Source: Actinomadura chibensis NBRC 106107
GTDB lineage: Bacteria > Actinomycetota > Actinomycetes > Streptosporangiales > Streptosporangiaceae
Reading direction: 5' to 3'
Assembly (NCBI RefSeq): GCF_001552135.1
Contig: NZ_BCQP01000015.1
Span: forward strand, 62,001 to 126,000
Length of the DNA stretch: 64,000 nucleotides
Below are positions 25,718 through 35,538 of this stretch, one piece after another. Each line of letters opens with the position of its first letter. The stretch's first letter is position 1. A model generated the notes under the pieces. That model saw only the letters and a list, made by a program, of their open reading frames with translations. It made no database searches and had not been told where the DNA came from. A program made the position numbers and the translations under genes.

Positions 25718-26791
25718 TTGGTCGGTCGGCGGGCGGAAGAGGTTCCGGGACGGTTGAACCCCTGGGCGGCGCTCGCGCTCTTCGGCGCGGTCGCGTCCGC
25801 GGGGCTGCTCTGGGCGAAGTGGTGGCCGTACACGGAGAAGGTCGGAGGGCTGCTGGACGTCCCCGAGTGGCCGGGCGGGTCCGTCCTCGACAAGGCGGGT
25901 GACCCGGGCGCGGGTCCCACGCTGTCCGGCGGCTGGGAGTTCACCCGCGCCTACTTCACCTCGGTGTGGAAGGCGATGGTCGTCGGGCTGGCCGTCGCGG
26001 CGGCGGTGGAGGCGCTGGTGTCGCGGCGCTGGCTGCTGCGGCTCCTCGGCGGCGGGCGCGGCCGCTACCGCGACTCGCTCGTCGGCGGGCTGCTGTCGCT
26101 GCCGAGCATGATGTGCACGTGCTGCACCGCGCCCGTGGTCACCACGCTGCGGCGGCGCGGGGCGTCCACGCCCGCCGCGCTGGCCTACTGGGTCGGCAAC
26201 CCGACGCTCAACCCGGCCGTGCTGGTGTTCCTGGCGTTCGTGGCCCCCTGGCAGTGGACGGTCACCCGCCTGGCCGTCGGCGCGCTGCTGGTGTTCGTGG
26301 TGACCGCGCTGGTCGGCAGGCTCGCGCCGGACGGCGCCGACGCGCCGGCGGCCGCCGTCCCCGAGGCCGACGACGACCTCGCGGCGCGCGCCGCGCCGCG
26401 CCGGTTCGGGCGCGCGCTGCTGCGGATGTCGGTCACGCTCGTGCCGGAGTACCTCGTCGTGGTCTTCGCGATTGGAGCGTTCCGGGGCTGGCTGTTCCCG
26501 CTGGACGGGTCGGCCGCCGAGTGGGGCGTGCTCGCCGTCGTCCTCGCGGCGGTGGTGGGGACGCTGGTGGTGATCCCGACCGCCGGGGAGATCCCGATCG
26601 TGCAGGGGCTCACGCTGCTCGGCGTCGGAGCGGGCGCCGCCGGGGCGCTGCTGATCGCGCTGCCCGCGCTGAGCCTCGTGTCGATCGTCATGGTCGGACG
26701 CGCGCTCAGTTGGCGGGTCACGTTCGCGATGGCGGCGGCCGTCGCCGGCTGCGCGCTGCTCGCGGGGGCGCTGCTCTGGGCGATCACCTAG
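25718..26791 (+). CDS. ArsP/DUF318-like permease
   Basis: A 357-residue membrane protein of the predicted-permease (PF03773/ArsP) type: about eight hydrophobic segments in two homologous halves, with the conserved MMCTCCTAPVVTTLRRRG and YWVGNPTLNPAVLVF blocks in the first half and PTAGEIPIVQGL in the second. The three-Cys CTCC cluster lies in the membrane. Known ArsP exports trivalent organoarsenicals; no substrate is shown for this one. TTG 25718 is chosen because GGGAGG (25706-25711) lies 6 nt before it. Its place right after selD raises the possibility of handling a selenium compound. It overlaps the convergent MFS gene by 4 bp. Confidence 0.75.
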   Translation: MVGRRAEEVPGRLNPWAALALFGAVASAGLLWAKWWPYTEKVGGLLDVPEWPGGSVLDKAGDPGAGPTLSGGWEFTRAYFTSVWKAMVVGLAVAAAVEALVSRRWLLRLLGGGRGRYRDSLVGGLLSLPSMMCTCCTAPVVTTLRRRGASTPAALAYWVGNPTLNPAVLVFLAFVAPWQWTVTRLAVGALLVFVVTALVGRLAPDGADAPAAAVPEADDDLAARAAPRRFGRALLRMSVTLVPEYLVVVFAIGAFRGWLFPLDGSAAEWGVLAVVLAAVVGTLVVIPTAGEIPIVQGLTLLGVGAGAAGALLIALPALSLVSIVMVGRALSWRVTFAMAAAVAGCALLAGALLWAIT

Positions 26792-28260
26792 CCCGGCGGG
26801 GCGTCCGCGCCGGACGGGTCGCTCTCGGCGGCCCGCTGGAGCTGGAGGCGGCGCATGCGGCGGCGGCCGGGCAGGAACAGCGCGGGCACGACCGCCGCCG
26901 CCAGCGCGCAGGTCGTGGTGAGGAAGACGTGGTTGTAGGCGTCCTGCGCGCGGGCGATATCGGTGGCCGTGCGCAGCCCCTCGGGCGACACCGAGCCGAG
27001 CGCGGCGACGAGCAGGGCGGCGAGGAACGCGGTCCCGACGGCGCCGGAGATCTGCCGGTTGAGGGCCACCACCGACGACGCCTGCGCGACGAACCGGCCC
27101 GGCAGGACGTTCATCGCCGCCACCGTCGTCGGCATCATCGACACGCCCATCCCGAGCCCCTGGACGATCAGCACCAGCAGGATCCAGGAGACGGGCGTGT
27201 CGGGCGCCAGCCGGGCCAGCGCCAGCGTGGGCACGGCCATGGCGACCATCCCGGCGAGCACCGGGACGCGGGAGCCGATCCGGTCGGCGAGCCAGCCGCC
27301 GAGCGGCATCGTCACCGCGACCGCGACGGCGGCGGGCGACAGCAGCAGGCCCACGTCCCGCGCCGACATGTCCCGGACGACGGAGAACTCGACCGGGAGG
27401 TAGGTCAGCCGGGCGTACTGCGCGAGCGCGTTGATGAAGATCACGACCATCGCCGCGGTGAAGACGGGGAAGGTGAACATCCGGAAGTCGATCAGCGGGT
27501 CGGCGCGGCGGAGCGAGCGGCGGACCAGCACCGCGAGGGCCGCCGCCCCGGCCGCAGCGAGGGCCAGGCCGCCCGGGGTGAGGCCGTGCTCGGGCACGTG
27601 CCGCGACACCAGCACCAGCGTGATCACCCCGGCGGCGGCGAGCGCCCAGCCGCCCCAGTCGAGCGGACGGCGCTCCCGGCCGCCGGTGTCGCGCAGCAGG
27701 GCCAGGCCGAGCAGCAGGCCCGCGACCGAGACGGCGGTCAGCAGCAGGAAGATCCACCGCCAGCTCGCCGCGGTCGCCACCCAGCCGCCGACCGGCGGGC
27801 CGAGCGCGGGCGCCACCATCGTCGCGATCCCCCACACGCCGAGCGCGAGGCCGCGCCGGTGCGGCGGGAACATCTCGTAGACCATGGCGGTGGCGAGCGG
27901 CATCAGCGCGCCGCCGCCGAGCCCCTGCACGACGCGCCCGGCGACCAGCGCGGTCATCGTCGGCGCGGCCGTGCAGGCGACGGAGCCGACCGCGAACAGG
28001 CCGATGGACAGGTTGTAGAGGCGGCGCCGCCCCCACCGGTCGCCGAGCGCGCCGACCGCGGGCTGGACGACGACGATCGCGACGAAGTAGGCGCCGATCA
28101 CCCAGTCCGGGCTGAGCGCGGCGCCCGCGCCGAGGTCGGCGGCGATCGGCGGCAGCGCGATGCCGAGGACGGTGAGGTTCATCGCCACCGCGTAGGTCCC
28201 GAAGAGGACGACGCCGGTGACGATCCACGGATAGCGGCGGTCGGCGGCGCTCGCCCTCAA
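26788..28260 (-). CDS. MFS transporter, DHA2 (EmrB/QacA) family
   Basis: A 490-residue transporter with about 14 transmembrane helices. Motifs: GALGDRWGRRRLYNLS (motif A), GRVVQGLGGGALMPLA (motif B region) and GVWGIATMVAPALGPPVGGWV (motif C of drug/H+ antiporters). It is a proton-driven exporter of small organic molecules. The start is TTG 28260, a weak start without a clear RBS; MNLTVLGIA is the next Met. The upstream region holds a promoter and an operator palindrome also found before the ArsP-like permease, so the two convergent exporters probably share control. Confidence 0.82.
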   Translation of the reverse strand: MRASAADRRYPWIVTGVVLFGTYAVAMNLTVLGIALPPIAADLGAGAALSPDWVIGAYFVAIVVVQPAVGALGDRWGRRRLYNLSIGLFAVGSVACTAAPTMTALVAGRVVQGLGGGALMPLATAMVYEMFPPHRRGLALGVWGIATMVAPALGPPVGGWVATAASWRWIFLLLTAVSVAGLLLGLALLRDTGGRERRPLDWGGWALAAAGVITLVLVSRHVPEHGLTPGGLALAAAGAAALAVLVRRSLRRADPLIDFRMFTFPVFTAAMVVIFINALAQYARLTYLPVEFSVVRDMSARDVGLLLSPAAVAVAVTMPLGGWLADRIGSRVPVLAGMVAMAVPTLALARLAPDTPVSWILLVLIVQGLGMGVSMMPTTVAAMNVLPGRFVAQASSVVALNRQISGAVGTAFLAALLVAALGSVSPEGLRTATDIARAQDAYNHVFLTTTCALAAAVVPALFLPGRRRMRRLQLQRAAESDPSGADAPPG

Positions 28261-28330
28261 CGCTCAGGACCCGCGGATGGTGTGCATGTGAGCCGTCCCG
28301 GAGGGATGTCGTAGGAGGTCACTTGGGGGT

Positions 28331-28360
28331 CACAGGACGTTCGGCATACGAACGTCTGTG
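28331..28360. promoter_or_regulatory. Operator palindrome (site 2) upstream of MFS gene
   Basis: The core GTTCGGCATACGAAC (28339-28353) extends to 8-bp perfect arms GACGTTCG/CGAACGTC (28336-28356). With one bulged G it extends further to CACA/TGTG at the ends. It sits just downstream of the MFS -10 box, an ideal repressor position. Confidence 0.65.
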
Positions 28361-28369
28361 CTCGACCTG

Positions 28370-28399
28370 AACCTAGGCGCATCCGGTCGGCACCGTCAA
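28370..28399 (-). promoter_or_regulatory. Promoter for the MFS exporter
   Basis: On the minus strand, TTGACG (28399-28394) and TAGGTT (28375-28370) are separated by 18 nt, a good housekeeping-type promoter. It reads into the palindrome at 28331-28360 and then the MFS gene. Confidence 0.55.
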
Positions 28400-28477
28400 T
28401 ACCTGTCATACTCTATTTTCTATTGACATACCCGATTTCGTATATGATCCTGGGCCCAGGTCAGCACGCGGGGCCGG

Positions 28478-28573
28478 GGAGGCGAATCTGGTCTGGTGAC
28501 CGGCTCGGTCTTCAAAACCGCAGAGGCCCGGACCACCGGGCCTGGCGGGTTCGATTCCCGTCCGCCTCCGCCA
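28478..28573 (+). tRNA. selC: tRNA-Sec (UCA)
   Basis: A 96-nt tRNA with encoded CCA (28571-28573). The acceptor GGAGGCG pairs with CGCCTCC and G is the discriminator. The D-arm is GGTC/GACC. The anticodon loop CTTCAAA gives TCA at 28512-28514, reading UGA. A very long variable arm, AGGCCCGG/CCGGGCCT, forms 8 bp. The T-loop is GGTTCGATTCCC. Long variable arm plus UCA anticodon is diagnostic for selenocysteine tRNA. The eighth acceptor pair appears mismatched (A:C). It ends 32 nt before the first UGA-containing gene and lies in an AT-rich promoter region (TTGACA at 28423-28428). Confidence 0.96.
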
Positions 28574-28605
28574 CGTGAGAGCAGCCACCGGACAGAGGAG
28601 CTCAG

Positions 28606-30273
28606 ATGAGCCGCAGGATCACAGTGCTCAGTCCCGAGGGCAGCGCGCCGAAGGCGGACGGGAAGGCGCTCGCCCCCCGTCCCGCCGGGCTCGACGGCCG
28701 GACCGTGTTCCTCATCGACGTCGGCTTCGAGAACTCCGGCGACTTCATGGACCAGCTCCAGGCGGCGCTGCGGGAGGCGAGGCCGGGGATCAGGACGGCG
28801 GTCGCGCACCTGCGGACGCCGTTCGACCCCGTCCCCGACCTGTACGAGCGGATCAGGGCGGAGGGCGACGCCGCCGTCCTCGGCGTCGGCCTTTGAAGCA
28901 CGTGCGCGCCGGCGGTCGCCGGCCACGCGACGCGGCTTGAGTCGCAGTACCGCGTCCCCACCGTCTCCGTCCACGCCGAGTCGTTCGCCCGGCTGGTCGC
29001 CTCGACCAGCAGGCTGGCGGGCGTCCCCGGGCTGCGGCACGCGTTCGTCCCGGCGCCGGTGCCCGGCCGCACCCCGGCCGAGCTGCGCGGCTACATCGAG
29101 GGCCCGGACCCCCTCTCCGGCGAGCAGGTCCTCGGCTCGCTGCTCGACGGCCTGACCCGGCCGCTCAGCGAGGAGGACATGGCGGGCGTCGCGTTCGAGC
29201 GGACGCGCGACCGGCTGGTCGGGCCCGACACCGAGGAGAACCTGCAGCGGCTCTTCCAGGAGAACGGCTGGACCGACTCGCTCCCGGTCGTGCTGCCGAC
29301 CGAGGAGCGCGTCGCGGCGATGCTCGCGGGCACGAGCCACGCGGCGGACGAGCCGGTGGGCAAGATCCGGGCGGCGACGTCGCGCGAGTTCTGGTCCTTC
29401 GACGTCGAGCAGGCCGCGGTCAACGCCGTCATGGCGGGGGCCAGGCCGGAGTACTTCCCGGTGATCCTCGCCCTGCTGGCCAGCGGGTACACGGCGCGGC
29501 ACAGCAGCATCTCGTCCATCGGCCAGATGGTCATGGTGAACGGCCCGATCCGGCACGAGATCGGGATGAACTCCGGGATCGGCGCGATCGGCCCCTACAA
29601 CCACGCCAACTCGACCATCGGCAGGTCGTTCGGCCTCGGCTCGCAGAACCTCCAGGGCGGCTCGGTGCCCGGGGTCAGCTACGTCGGGACGATCGGCAGC
29701 CCCTTCTCCCTGACCAGCATGGCCTTCGCCGAGGACGAGGAGCACAGCCCATGGGAGCCTTACCACGTCCAGTACGGCTTCGCGCCGGACGCCAGCGCCG
29801 TGACGGTCTTCGCCCCGGTGCGCTCGCTGATCACCGCGCCGAGCGGGGTCAGGGAGGACTGGCGGGAGCGGGCGTCGGTGCTGTTCGGCGCCCTGCGCGC
29901 GGGCGGCGGCGCGGTCCTGCTCGCCGACCCGCTGGCCGCGCGGAACCTCGCCGAGCGCGAGGGCTTCACCGAGAAGAGGGCGCTGATCGAGTGGATCTCC
30001 GCCAACGCGCGCATCCCGGCGCGGCGGTGGTGGGGGCAGGCCCTGCAGGACATCTTCTACGGCAACCGCGCCCGTGACGGGGTCGAGCCCTGGGCGACCT
30101 ACCTCAGGGCCGGACCCGACGAGCTGATCCCGGTCAACGAGCCCGACGACGTCCACGTCGTCGTGGCCGGGGGCCGGACCGTGGCGGTGTGGAGCGTCCT
30201 CGAAGGGTGGGCCAACCGCCGCTTCGGCAGCGCGCTCTCCGGCCGCACCCTCGCGATCGACCCCTGGCGATGA
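28606..30273 (+). CDS. UGSC-family selenoprotein, copy 1 (Sec97)
   Basis: Two same-frame open frames joined by one TGA at 28894-28896; read as selenocysteine they give 555 residues. RBS AGAGGAG precedes ATG 28606 by 5 nt. N-terminal UGSC-type domain (1-160): LDGRTVFLIDVGFENS, then GDAAVLGVGL-U-STCAPAVAGHATRLE, with Sec97 and Cys100 forming a UxxC redox pair, then PTVSVHAESFARL and YIEGPDPLSG. The long C-terminal domain has WTDSLPVVLPTEERVAAML, AAVNAVMAG, NGPIRHEIGMNSGIGA, NSTIGRSFG and HSPWEPYHVQYGF. The reaction is unknown; a thiol/selenol redox step is inferred. It lies between tRNA-Sec and a binding protein. Standard gene callers would split or shorten it. Confidence 0.92.
28897..28923 (+). 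promoter_or_regulatory. SECIS element of selenoprotein copy 1
   Basis: Directly after the UGA, GCCGGC-GGTC-GCCGGC (28908-28923) forms a perfect 6-bp hairpin; CGTG/CACG can extend it around a CGC bulge. The loop begins 18 nt after UGA. GGUC is the same apical tetraloop as in the E. coli fdhF SECIS as I recall it, where the G-U contacts SelB. Confidence 0.85.
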
Positions 30274-30314
30274 CCCCGGCTCCCGCCCCCGGACGGAAGG
30301 TGAGGACGACAAGG

Positions 30315-31592
30315 ATGAGAGACCACCGACGAAGAGATCTCGGCATGGCGCTCGGCGCGGCCGCCGGCGCGCTGCTCCTGGCCGCGACCGCCTGCGGGAG
30401 CGGCGGCGGCTCGTCCGACGGGACGGTGACCCTGCGGATGTACTCGACGACGACGACCGAGCCCGCCTTCAGGAAGCTCATCGACGGCTTCCACCAGAGC
30501 CAGTCGAAGATCAGGGTCAGGGCGGAGTTCATCCCGTCCGCGAAGGTCGGCCAGGTCACCACCACGATGATGCAGGCGGGCAACCCGCCGGACGTGATCC
30601 CCGCGAGCCCCGGCTCGGGCGGCGGCTCCAACGGCCTGTCGGTGTACCGGCTGGCCGAGGCGAACCGGCTGGCCGACCTGAGCAAGCGGCCCTGGGCGAA
30701 CGACCTCCCCGCGCTGCTGAAGCCGACGGCTCAATACGAGGGGAAGACCTACAGCCTGATCCTCGGCGTCTCCACGCAGTTCCTGAACTACACGGTCACC
30801 GATCTTGAGAAATGGCACGTCCAGCCGCCGAAGACGTTCAAGGAACTGCTCGATATGTGCGCCTTCATCAAGTCGAAGGGCAAGTACATGATGGCGTCCG
30901 GCGCCGCCGACATGGCGGGCAACCGGATGCGGATGCAGGTGTTCGCCGCCGCCAACGTCTACGCGACCGACCCCGACTGGGACAGGAAGCGGATCGCGGG
31001 CCAGGTGAAGTTCCAGACGACTCCGGGGTGGCGGCAGACCTTCCAGCAGGTCAAGGACATGGTGACGCACGACTGCTACTACCCCGGGTCGGCCGGGCGC
31101 ACCACGGAGGAGGCGCGCAAGCTCGGCGCGACGGACAAGACCGTCATGGGGATCGGCCCGTCGATCGCGGCGAAGTATCTGACCGTGGCGAACCCCGACC
31201 GCAAATGGGCGGCCGCCGCGATCCCCGCCGGAACGACGTCCACGCCGAACCTCCCGCTGGAGGTCTCCGGGATCTCGGCCGCCAAGCGCGGAAAGCACGT
31301 GAAAGAGGCGATCCAGTTCCTCGACTACCTCGCCGCGCACCGGGACGTCTATTCCCAGGAGAGCGGCGCCTTCTCCCCCGCGATGATGGCGAGGGGCGAG
31401 CTGCCCGACTTCCTCAAGCCGCTCGAACCGCTGGCCAAGCAGGGCCGCTTCACCCTCGCCGCCAGCACCATGTGGCCGCGTGAGGCCCCCGCCCAGGTCG
31501 CCTACAAGTACATGACCGGGCTGCACAACAACACCCGGACGGTCGACGACATCTTGAAGGCCATGGACCAGGCTTGGGACAACGGCAAATGA
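30315..31592 (+). CDS. ABC transporter substrate-binding lipoprotein (carbohydrate family 1 type)
   Basis: A 425-residue exported lipoprotein. An Arg-rich start is followed by the signal peptide with lipobox ATAC (Cys27) and a Gly/Ser linker. The mature part shows the family-1 pattern TLRMYSTTTTEPAFRKLIDGFHQSQ, QAGNPPDVI, a FQTTPGWRQTFQQV block and a C-terminal TRTVDDILKAMDQAWD. I start at ATG 30315 (GAGGA 8 nt upstream). It is followed directly by two permeases and an ATPase. The ligand is not known; family-1 proteins bind sugars but also other small polar solutes. A close paralogue is encoded at 37232-38533. Confidence 0.88.
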   Translation: MRDHRRRDLGMALGAAAGALLLAATACGSGGGSSDGTVTLRMYSTTTTEPAFRKLIDGFHQSQSKIRVRAEFIPSAKVGQVTTTMMQAGNPPDVIPASPGSGGGSNGLSVYRLAEANRLADLSKRPWANDLPALLKPTAQYEGKTYSLILGVSTQFLNYTVTDLEKWHVQPPKTFKELLDMCAFIKSKGKYMMASGAADMAGNRMRMQVFAAANVYATDPDWDRKRIAGQVKFQTTPGWRQTFQQVKDMVTHDCYYPGSAGRTTEEARKLGATDKTVMGIGPSIAAKYLTVANPDRKWAAAAIPAGTTSTPNLPLEVSGISAAKRGKHVKEAIQFLDYLAAHRDVYSQESGAFSPAMMARGELPDFLKPLEPLAKQGRFTLAASTMWPREAPAQVAYKYMTGLHNNTRTVDDILKAMDQAWDNGK

Positions 31593-32584
31593 CCGAGCGG
31601 ACCACCCGGAAGACGCCGGACGCCTCGGCCCCGCCGCCCCCGGCGGCGGCCGAGGCGCCCGGCGACCGCGCCGCCCCCGGCGGCCGGTGGCGGCGGCGCC
31701 GCGGGGACGGGCCCGCGGGCGGCGCGCGGAAGCCGCCCTGGGCGCTCGCCTTCGTCGGCGTCGTCCTGCTGATCGGGATGCACTTCATCGCCCCGCTGTC
31801 GGGCGGCGTCTACGCGTTCACCGACTGGGACGGCTTCAACTCCGCGAACTTCGTCGGCTGGGACAACTTCCGCGAGATCATGGACTCGCAGGTGCAGCGC
31901 AACGCGCTGCTCCACACGTTCGTGCTCGCCGCGTGCTACCTGGTGCTGGTCAACGTCGTGGGCCTGGTGCTGGCCCTCGCGCTGAACCGGACGCTGAAGT
32001 CGCGCAACGTCCTGCGGACCCTGTTCTTCGCGCCCGCCGTCCTCAGCCCGCTCGCCGTCTCCTACATCTGGCAGTACATGTTCACCTACGACGGCGCGAT
32101 CAACCGGATGCTCGGCGGGGTCGGCCTGGACTCGCTGCGCCACGAATGGCTCGGCGACCCGTCGACGGCGATCTGGTGCGTGCTCGTCGTCATGGTCTGG
32201 CAGCACTCCGGCCAGGCGATGATCATCTATCTCGCGGGGCTGCAGGGCGTCGCCGACGAGCTGGAGGAGGCGGCCGTCATCGACGGCGCGCGGACGTGGA
32301 TGCGGCTGCGGCGCGTCACGCTGCCGCTGCTCGCGCCCGCGTTCACCATCGTGTCCACGCTGATGCTGATCTCCGGGCTGCGGGTCTTCGACCAGGTGTA
32401 CGCGCTCACGGGGGGCGGCCCCGTGTACTCGACCGAGACCCTCGCGACGCAGGTCTACCAGCAGACGTTCGTCGAGGGCAGGTTCGGGTTCGGCGCGTCC
32501 ATCGCGATGGTGATGACCGTGCTGATCTCCATTCTGGGAATCGCCAACATGATGTATCAGCGACGCCGGGAAAGGCGGTTGTAA
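31589..32584 (+). CDS. ABC sugar-type permease (MalF-like)
   Basis: A 331-residue permease: a 48-residue Pro/Ala/Arg-rich cytoplasmic leader, then six transmembrane helices. The EAA coupling loop is ELEEAAVIDGARTWMRLRRVTLPLLAPA, and the VYALTGGGPVYSTETLATQVYQQTF block is typical of the MalF/UgpA type. The ATGA start overlaps the binding-protein stop. It is one half of the channel of the importer 30315-34575. Confidence 0.9.
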   Translation: MTERTTRKTPDASAPPPPAAAEAPGDRAAPGGRWRRRRGDGPAGGARKPPWALAFVGVVLLIGMHFIAPLSGGVYAFTDWDGFNSANFVGWDNFREIMDSQVQRNALLHTFVLAACYLVLVNVVGLVLALALNRTLKSRNVLRTLFFAPAVLSPLAVSYIWQYMFTYDGAINRMLGGVGLDSLRHEWLGDPSTAIWCVLVVMVWQHSGQAMIIYLAGLQGVADELEEAAVIDGARTWMRLRRVTLPLLAPAFTIVSTLMLISGLRVFDQVYALTGGGPVYSTETLATQVYQQTFVEGRFGFGASIAMVMTVLISILGIANMMYQRRRERRL

Positions 32585-33430
32585 ATGGGTGCCTTCCGGT
32601 ACACCTCACGGTCTTTCGTCCGCGAGCTGGTGATGATCCTGGCGGCGATGCTGTTCGCGCTGCCGTTCTACTTCCTGATCGCCATCTCGCTGAAGAGCGA
32701 CCAGCAGCTCACGCTCGAACCGCTCAAGCCGCCGCTGGCCGACCCGAACTGGGGCAACTACGCGGACGCCTGGTCCAGCGGCGGCACGACCGGCGGAATG
32801 GGCCGCGCCTTCCTCAACACGGTGATCATCACGGTGGGCAGCGTGGTCTGCCTGGTATTGGTGTCGTCGCTGACGGCGTACGTGATCGCGAGGCGGACGT
32901 CGAAGCTGAGCAACGGGCTCTACGTGCTGTTCGTGATCGGGTTCATCATGCCCGCGACGCTCGGCCTGGTGCCGGTCTACGTGGTCATGCGCAGCGCGGG
33001 CCTGCTCGCCACCTACCACGGGATCATCATCCTGCACACGGCGGGAATCCTGCCATTCGCGGTGTTCCTCTACGTGGGTTTCATCCGCGCGCTGCCCGCG
33101 GAATACGAAGAGGCCGCGCAGGTGGACGGCGCGGGAATGCTCCGCACCTTCTTCAGGGTCGTGATCCCGCTGCTGCGGCCGATCACCACGACCGTGGCGA
33201 TGCTGTCCGGGCTGATCGTATGGAACGACTTCTTCCTCGCGCTCATCTTCATGAGCGGCAGCTCGATCGGGACCTTGCCGATCGCGCTGAACTCCTTCGT
33301 CAACGAGAACTACACCCAGTGGAACCTTGTGTTCGCGGGGGCGACAATCGCCATTCTCCCCGTGCTCGGCGTCTTCATCGTCGCGCAGCGGCAGTTCGTC
33401 CGGGGCTTGGCCGGCGGAATCCGAGGCTGA
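32585..33430 (+). CDS. ABC sugar-type permease (MalG-like)
   Basis: A 281-residue permease with six helices. The coupling loop is PAEYEEAAQVDGAGMLRTFFRVVIPLLRP, and the C-terminal segment ends in AQRQFVRGLAGGIRG, which is typical of MalG/UgpE-type proteins. It begins immediately after the preceding TAA with no gap and partners the MalF-like permease. Confidence 0.9.
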   Translation: MGAFRYTSRSFVRELVMILAAMLFALPFYFLIAISLKSDQQLTLEPLKPPLADPNWGNYADAWSSGGTTGGMGRAFLNTVIITVGSVVCLVLVSSLTAYVIARRTSKLSNGLYVLFVIGFIMPATLGLVPVYVVMRSAGLLATYHGIIILHTAGILPFAVFLYVGFIRALPAEYEEAAQVDGAGMLRTFFRVVIPLLRPITTTVAMLSGLIVWNDFFLALIFMSGSSIGTLPIALNSFVNENYTQWNLVFAGATIAILPVLGVFIVAQRQFVRGLAGGIRG

Positions 33431-33432
33431 AT

Positions 33433-34571
<1,139 letters not shown>

Positions 34572-34575
<4 letters not shown>

Positions 34576-35525
34576 GCGACGACTTCGAGATCCTCGTCGC
34601 GGGCGGCGGCGTGGCCGGGCTGACCGCCGGGCTGTTCGCGGCCCGCGCCGGGCGGCGGACCGGGCTGCTGCTCGGCGACGACATCGGCGGCGGGCACCTG
34701 ATCAGCGTCGGCCGCATCGAGGACTTCCCCGGCTTCCCGGAGGGCGTCCCCGGCTACGACCTGTGCCCGATGATCCAGGAGCAGGCGCAGGACGCGGGCG
34801 TCGAGTTCGTGGCGAGCGCCCTCAAGGGCCTCGCCCCGGCGGGCGGCGGCTGGACGGCCACCACCGGCGACGGCGAGGTCCGCGCCGGAGCCGTCGTCGT
34901 CGCGACCGGGTCGGCCCTGCGCGAGCTCGGCGTGCCGGGCGAGGCGAGGCTGCGCGGGCACGGCGTCTCGACCTGCGCGACGTGCGACGGGCCGCTGCAC
35001 CGCGGGAAGGCCGTCGCCGTCGTCGGCGGCGGCGACTCGGCGCTGCTGGAGGCGCTGGAGCTGACCAACCACGTGGAGCGGGTCGTGCTGCTGCACCGCG
35101 GCGAGGGCCTCGCCGGGCAGCGCACGTACGCGAGCCGCGTCCTGGAGCACGCGTCGATCGAGGTGCGCGGCTCGACCGAGGTCGAGGAGATCCTCGGGGA
35201 CGCGGTCGTGGCGGGCGTCCGGGTCCGGCACACCGGCACGGGCGAGACGGCGGACGAGCAGGTCACCGGCGTGTTCGTCTATGTCGGACTGCGCCCGCGG
35301 ACCGACGTGCTGCGCGGCCTGCTCCCGCTCGACGGCGACGGGCGCGTCCCCACCGACGGCGCCATGCGCACCGCCCTGCCCGGCCTGTTCGCCGCGGGCG
35401 ACATCAGGTCCGACTCGGCCGCGCAGGCGGTCGCGGCGGCGGGCGACGGCGCGACCGCCGCGCTCGCCGCGCACCGGCACCTCGCCGACCCGGACCGTCC
35501 GTGGCCGGTCCCCGCCGCCTCTTAG
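34572..35525 (+). CDS. Thioredoxin-reductase-like flavoprotein with CATC motif
   Basis: A 317-residue NADPH/FAD pyridine nucleotide-disulfide oxidoreductase of low-Mr TrxB type. FAD site: ILVAGGGVAGLTAGLFAARAG. Redox motif: STCATCDGPLHRGK (two Cys, CATC). NADPH site: VAVVGGGDSALLEALELTN. Second FAD motif: GLFAAGDIRSDSAAQAVAAAGDG. The family passes electrons from NADPH via FAD to thioredoxin or another thiol protein. No thioredoxin gene is nearby; instead a UGSC selenoprotein starts 13 nt downstream and another lies upstream of the ABC genes, so the U-x-x-C proteins are the likely electron acceptors (inference). Confidence 0.9.
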
Positions 35526-35538
35526 AAGGAGTACGCAC

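Noticed and set aside
24638..28228. A 1196-codon open frame on the minus strand, and many other long antisense frames
   Set aside because: They run antisense across clear genes (selD, permease) and have Arg/Pro/Gly-rich, low-complexity translations typical of GC-rich shadow frames. No family motif is present.
28423..28448. A canonical -35/-10 promoter for tRNA-Sec using TTGACA and TATGAT
   Set aside because: The spacer is only 14 nt, too short for a standard promoter. The region is AT-rich and probably regulatory, but I cannot place the -10 with confidence.
28606..28896. A short 96-residue protein ending at TGA 28896 as an independent gene, with a separate protein starting at GTG 29059
   Set aside because: The UGA lies in a conserved UxxC motif at the same place in three copies, followed by a covarying hairpin, and Sec machinery is present. 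Splitting would cut the redox motif in half.
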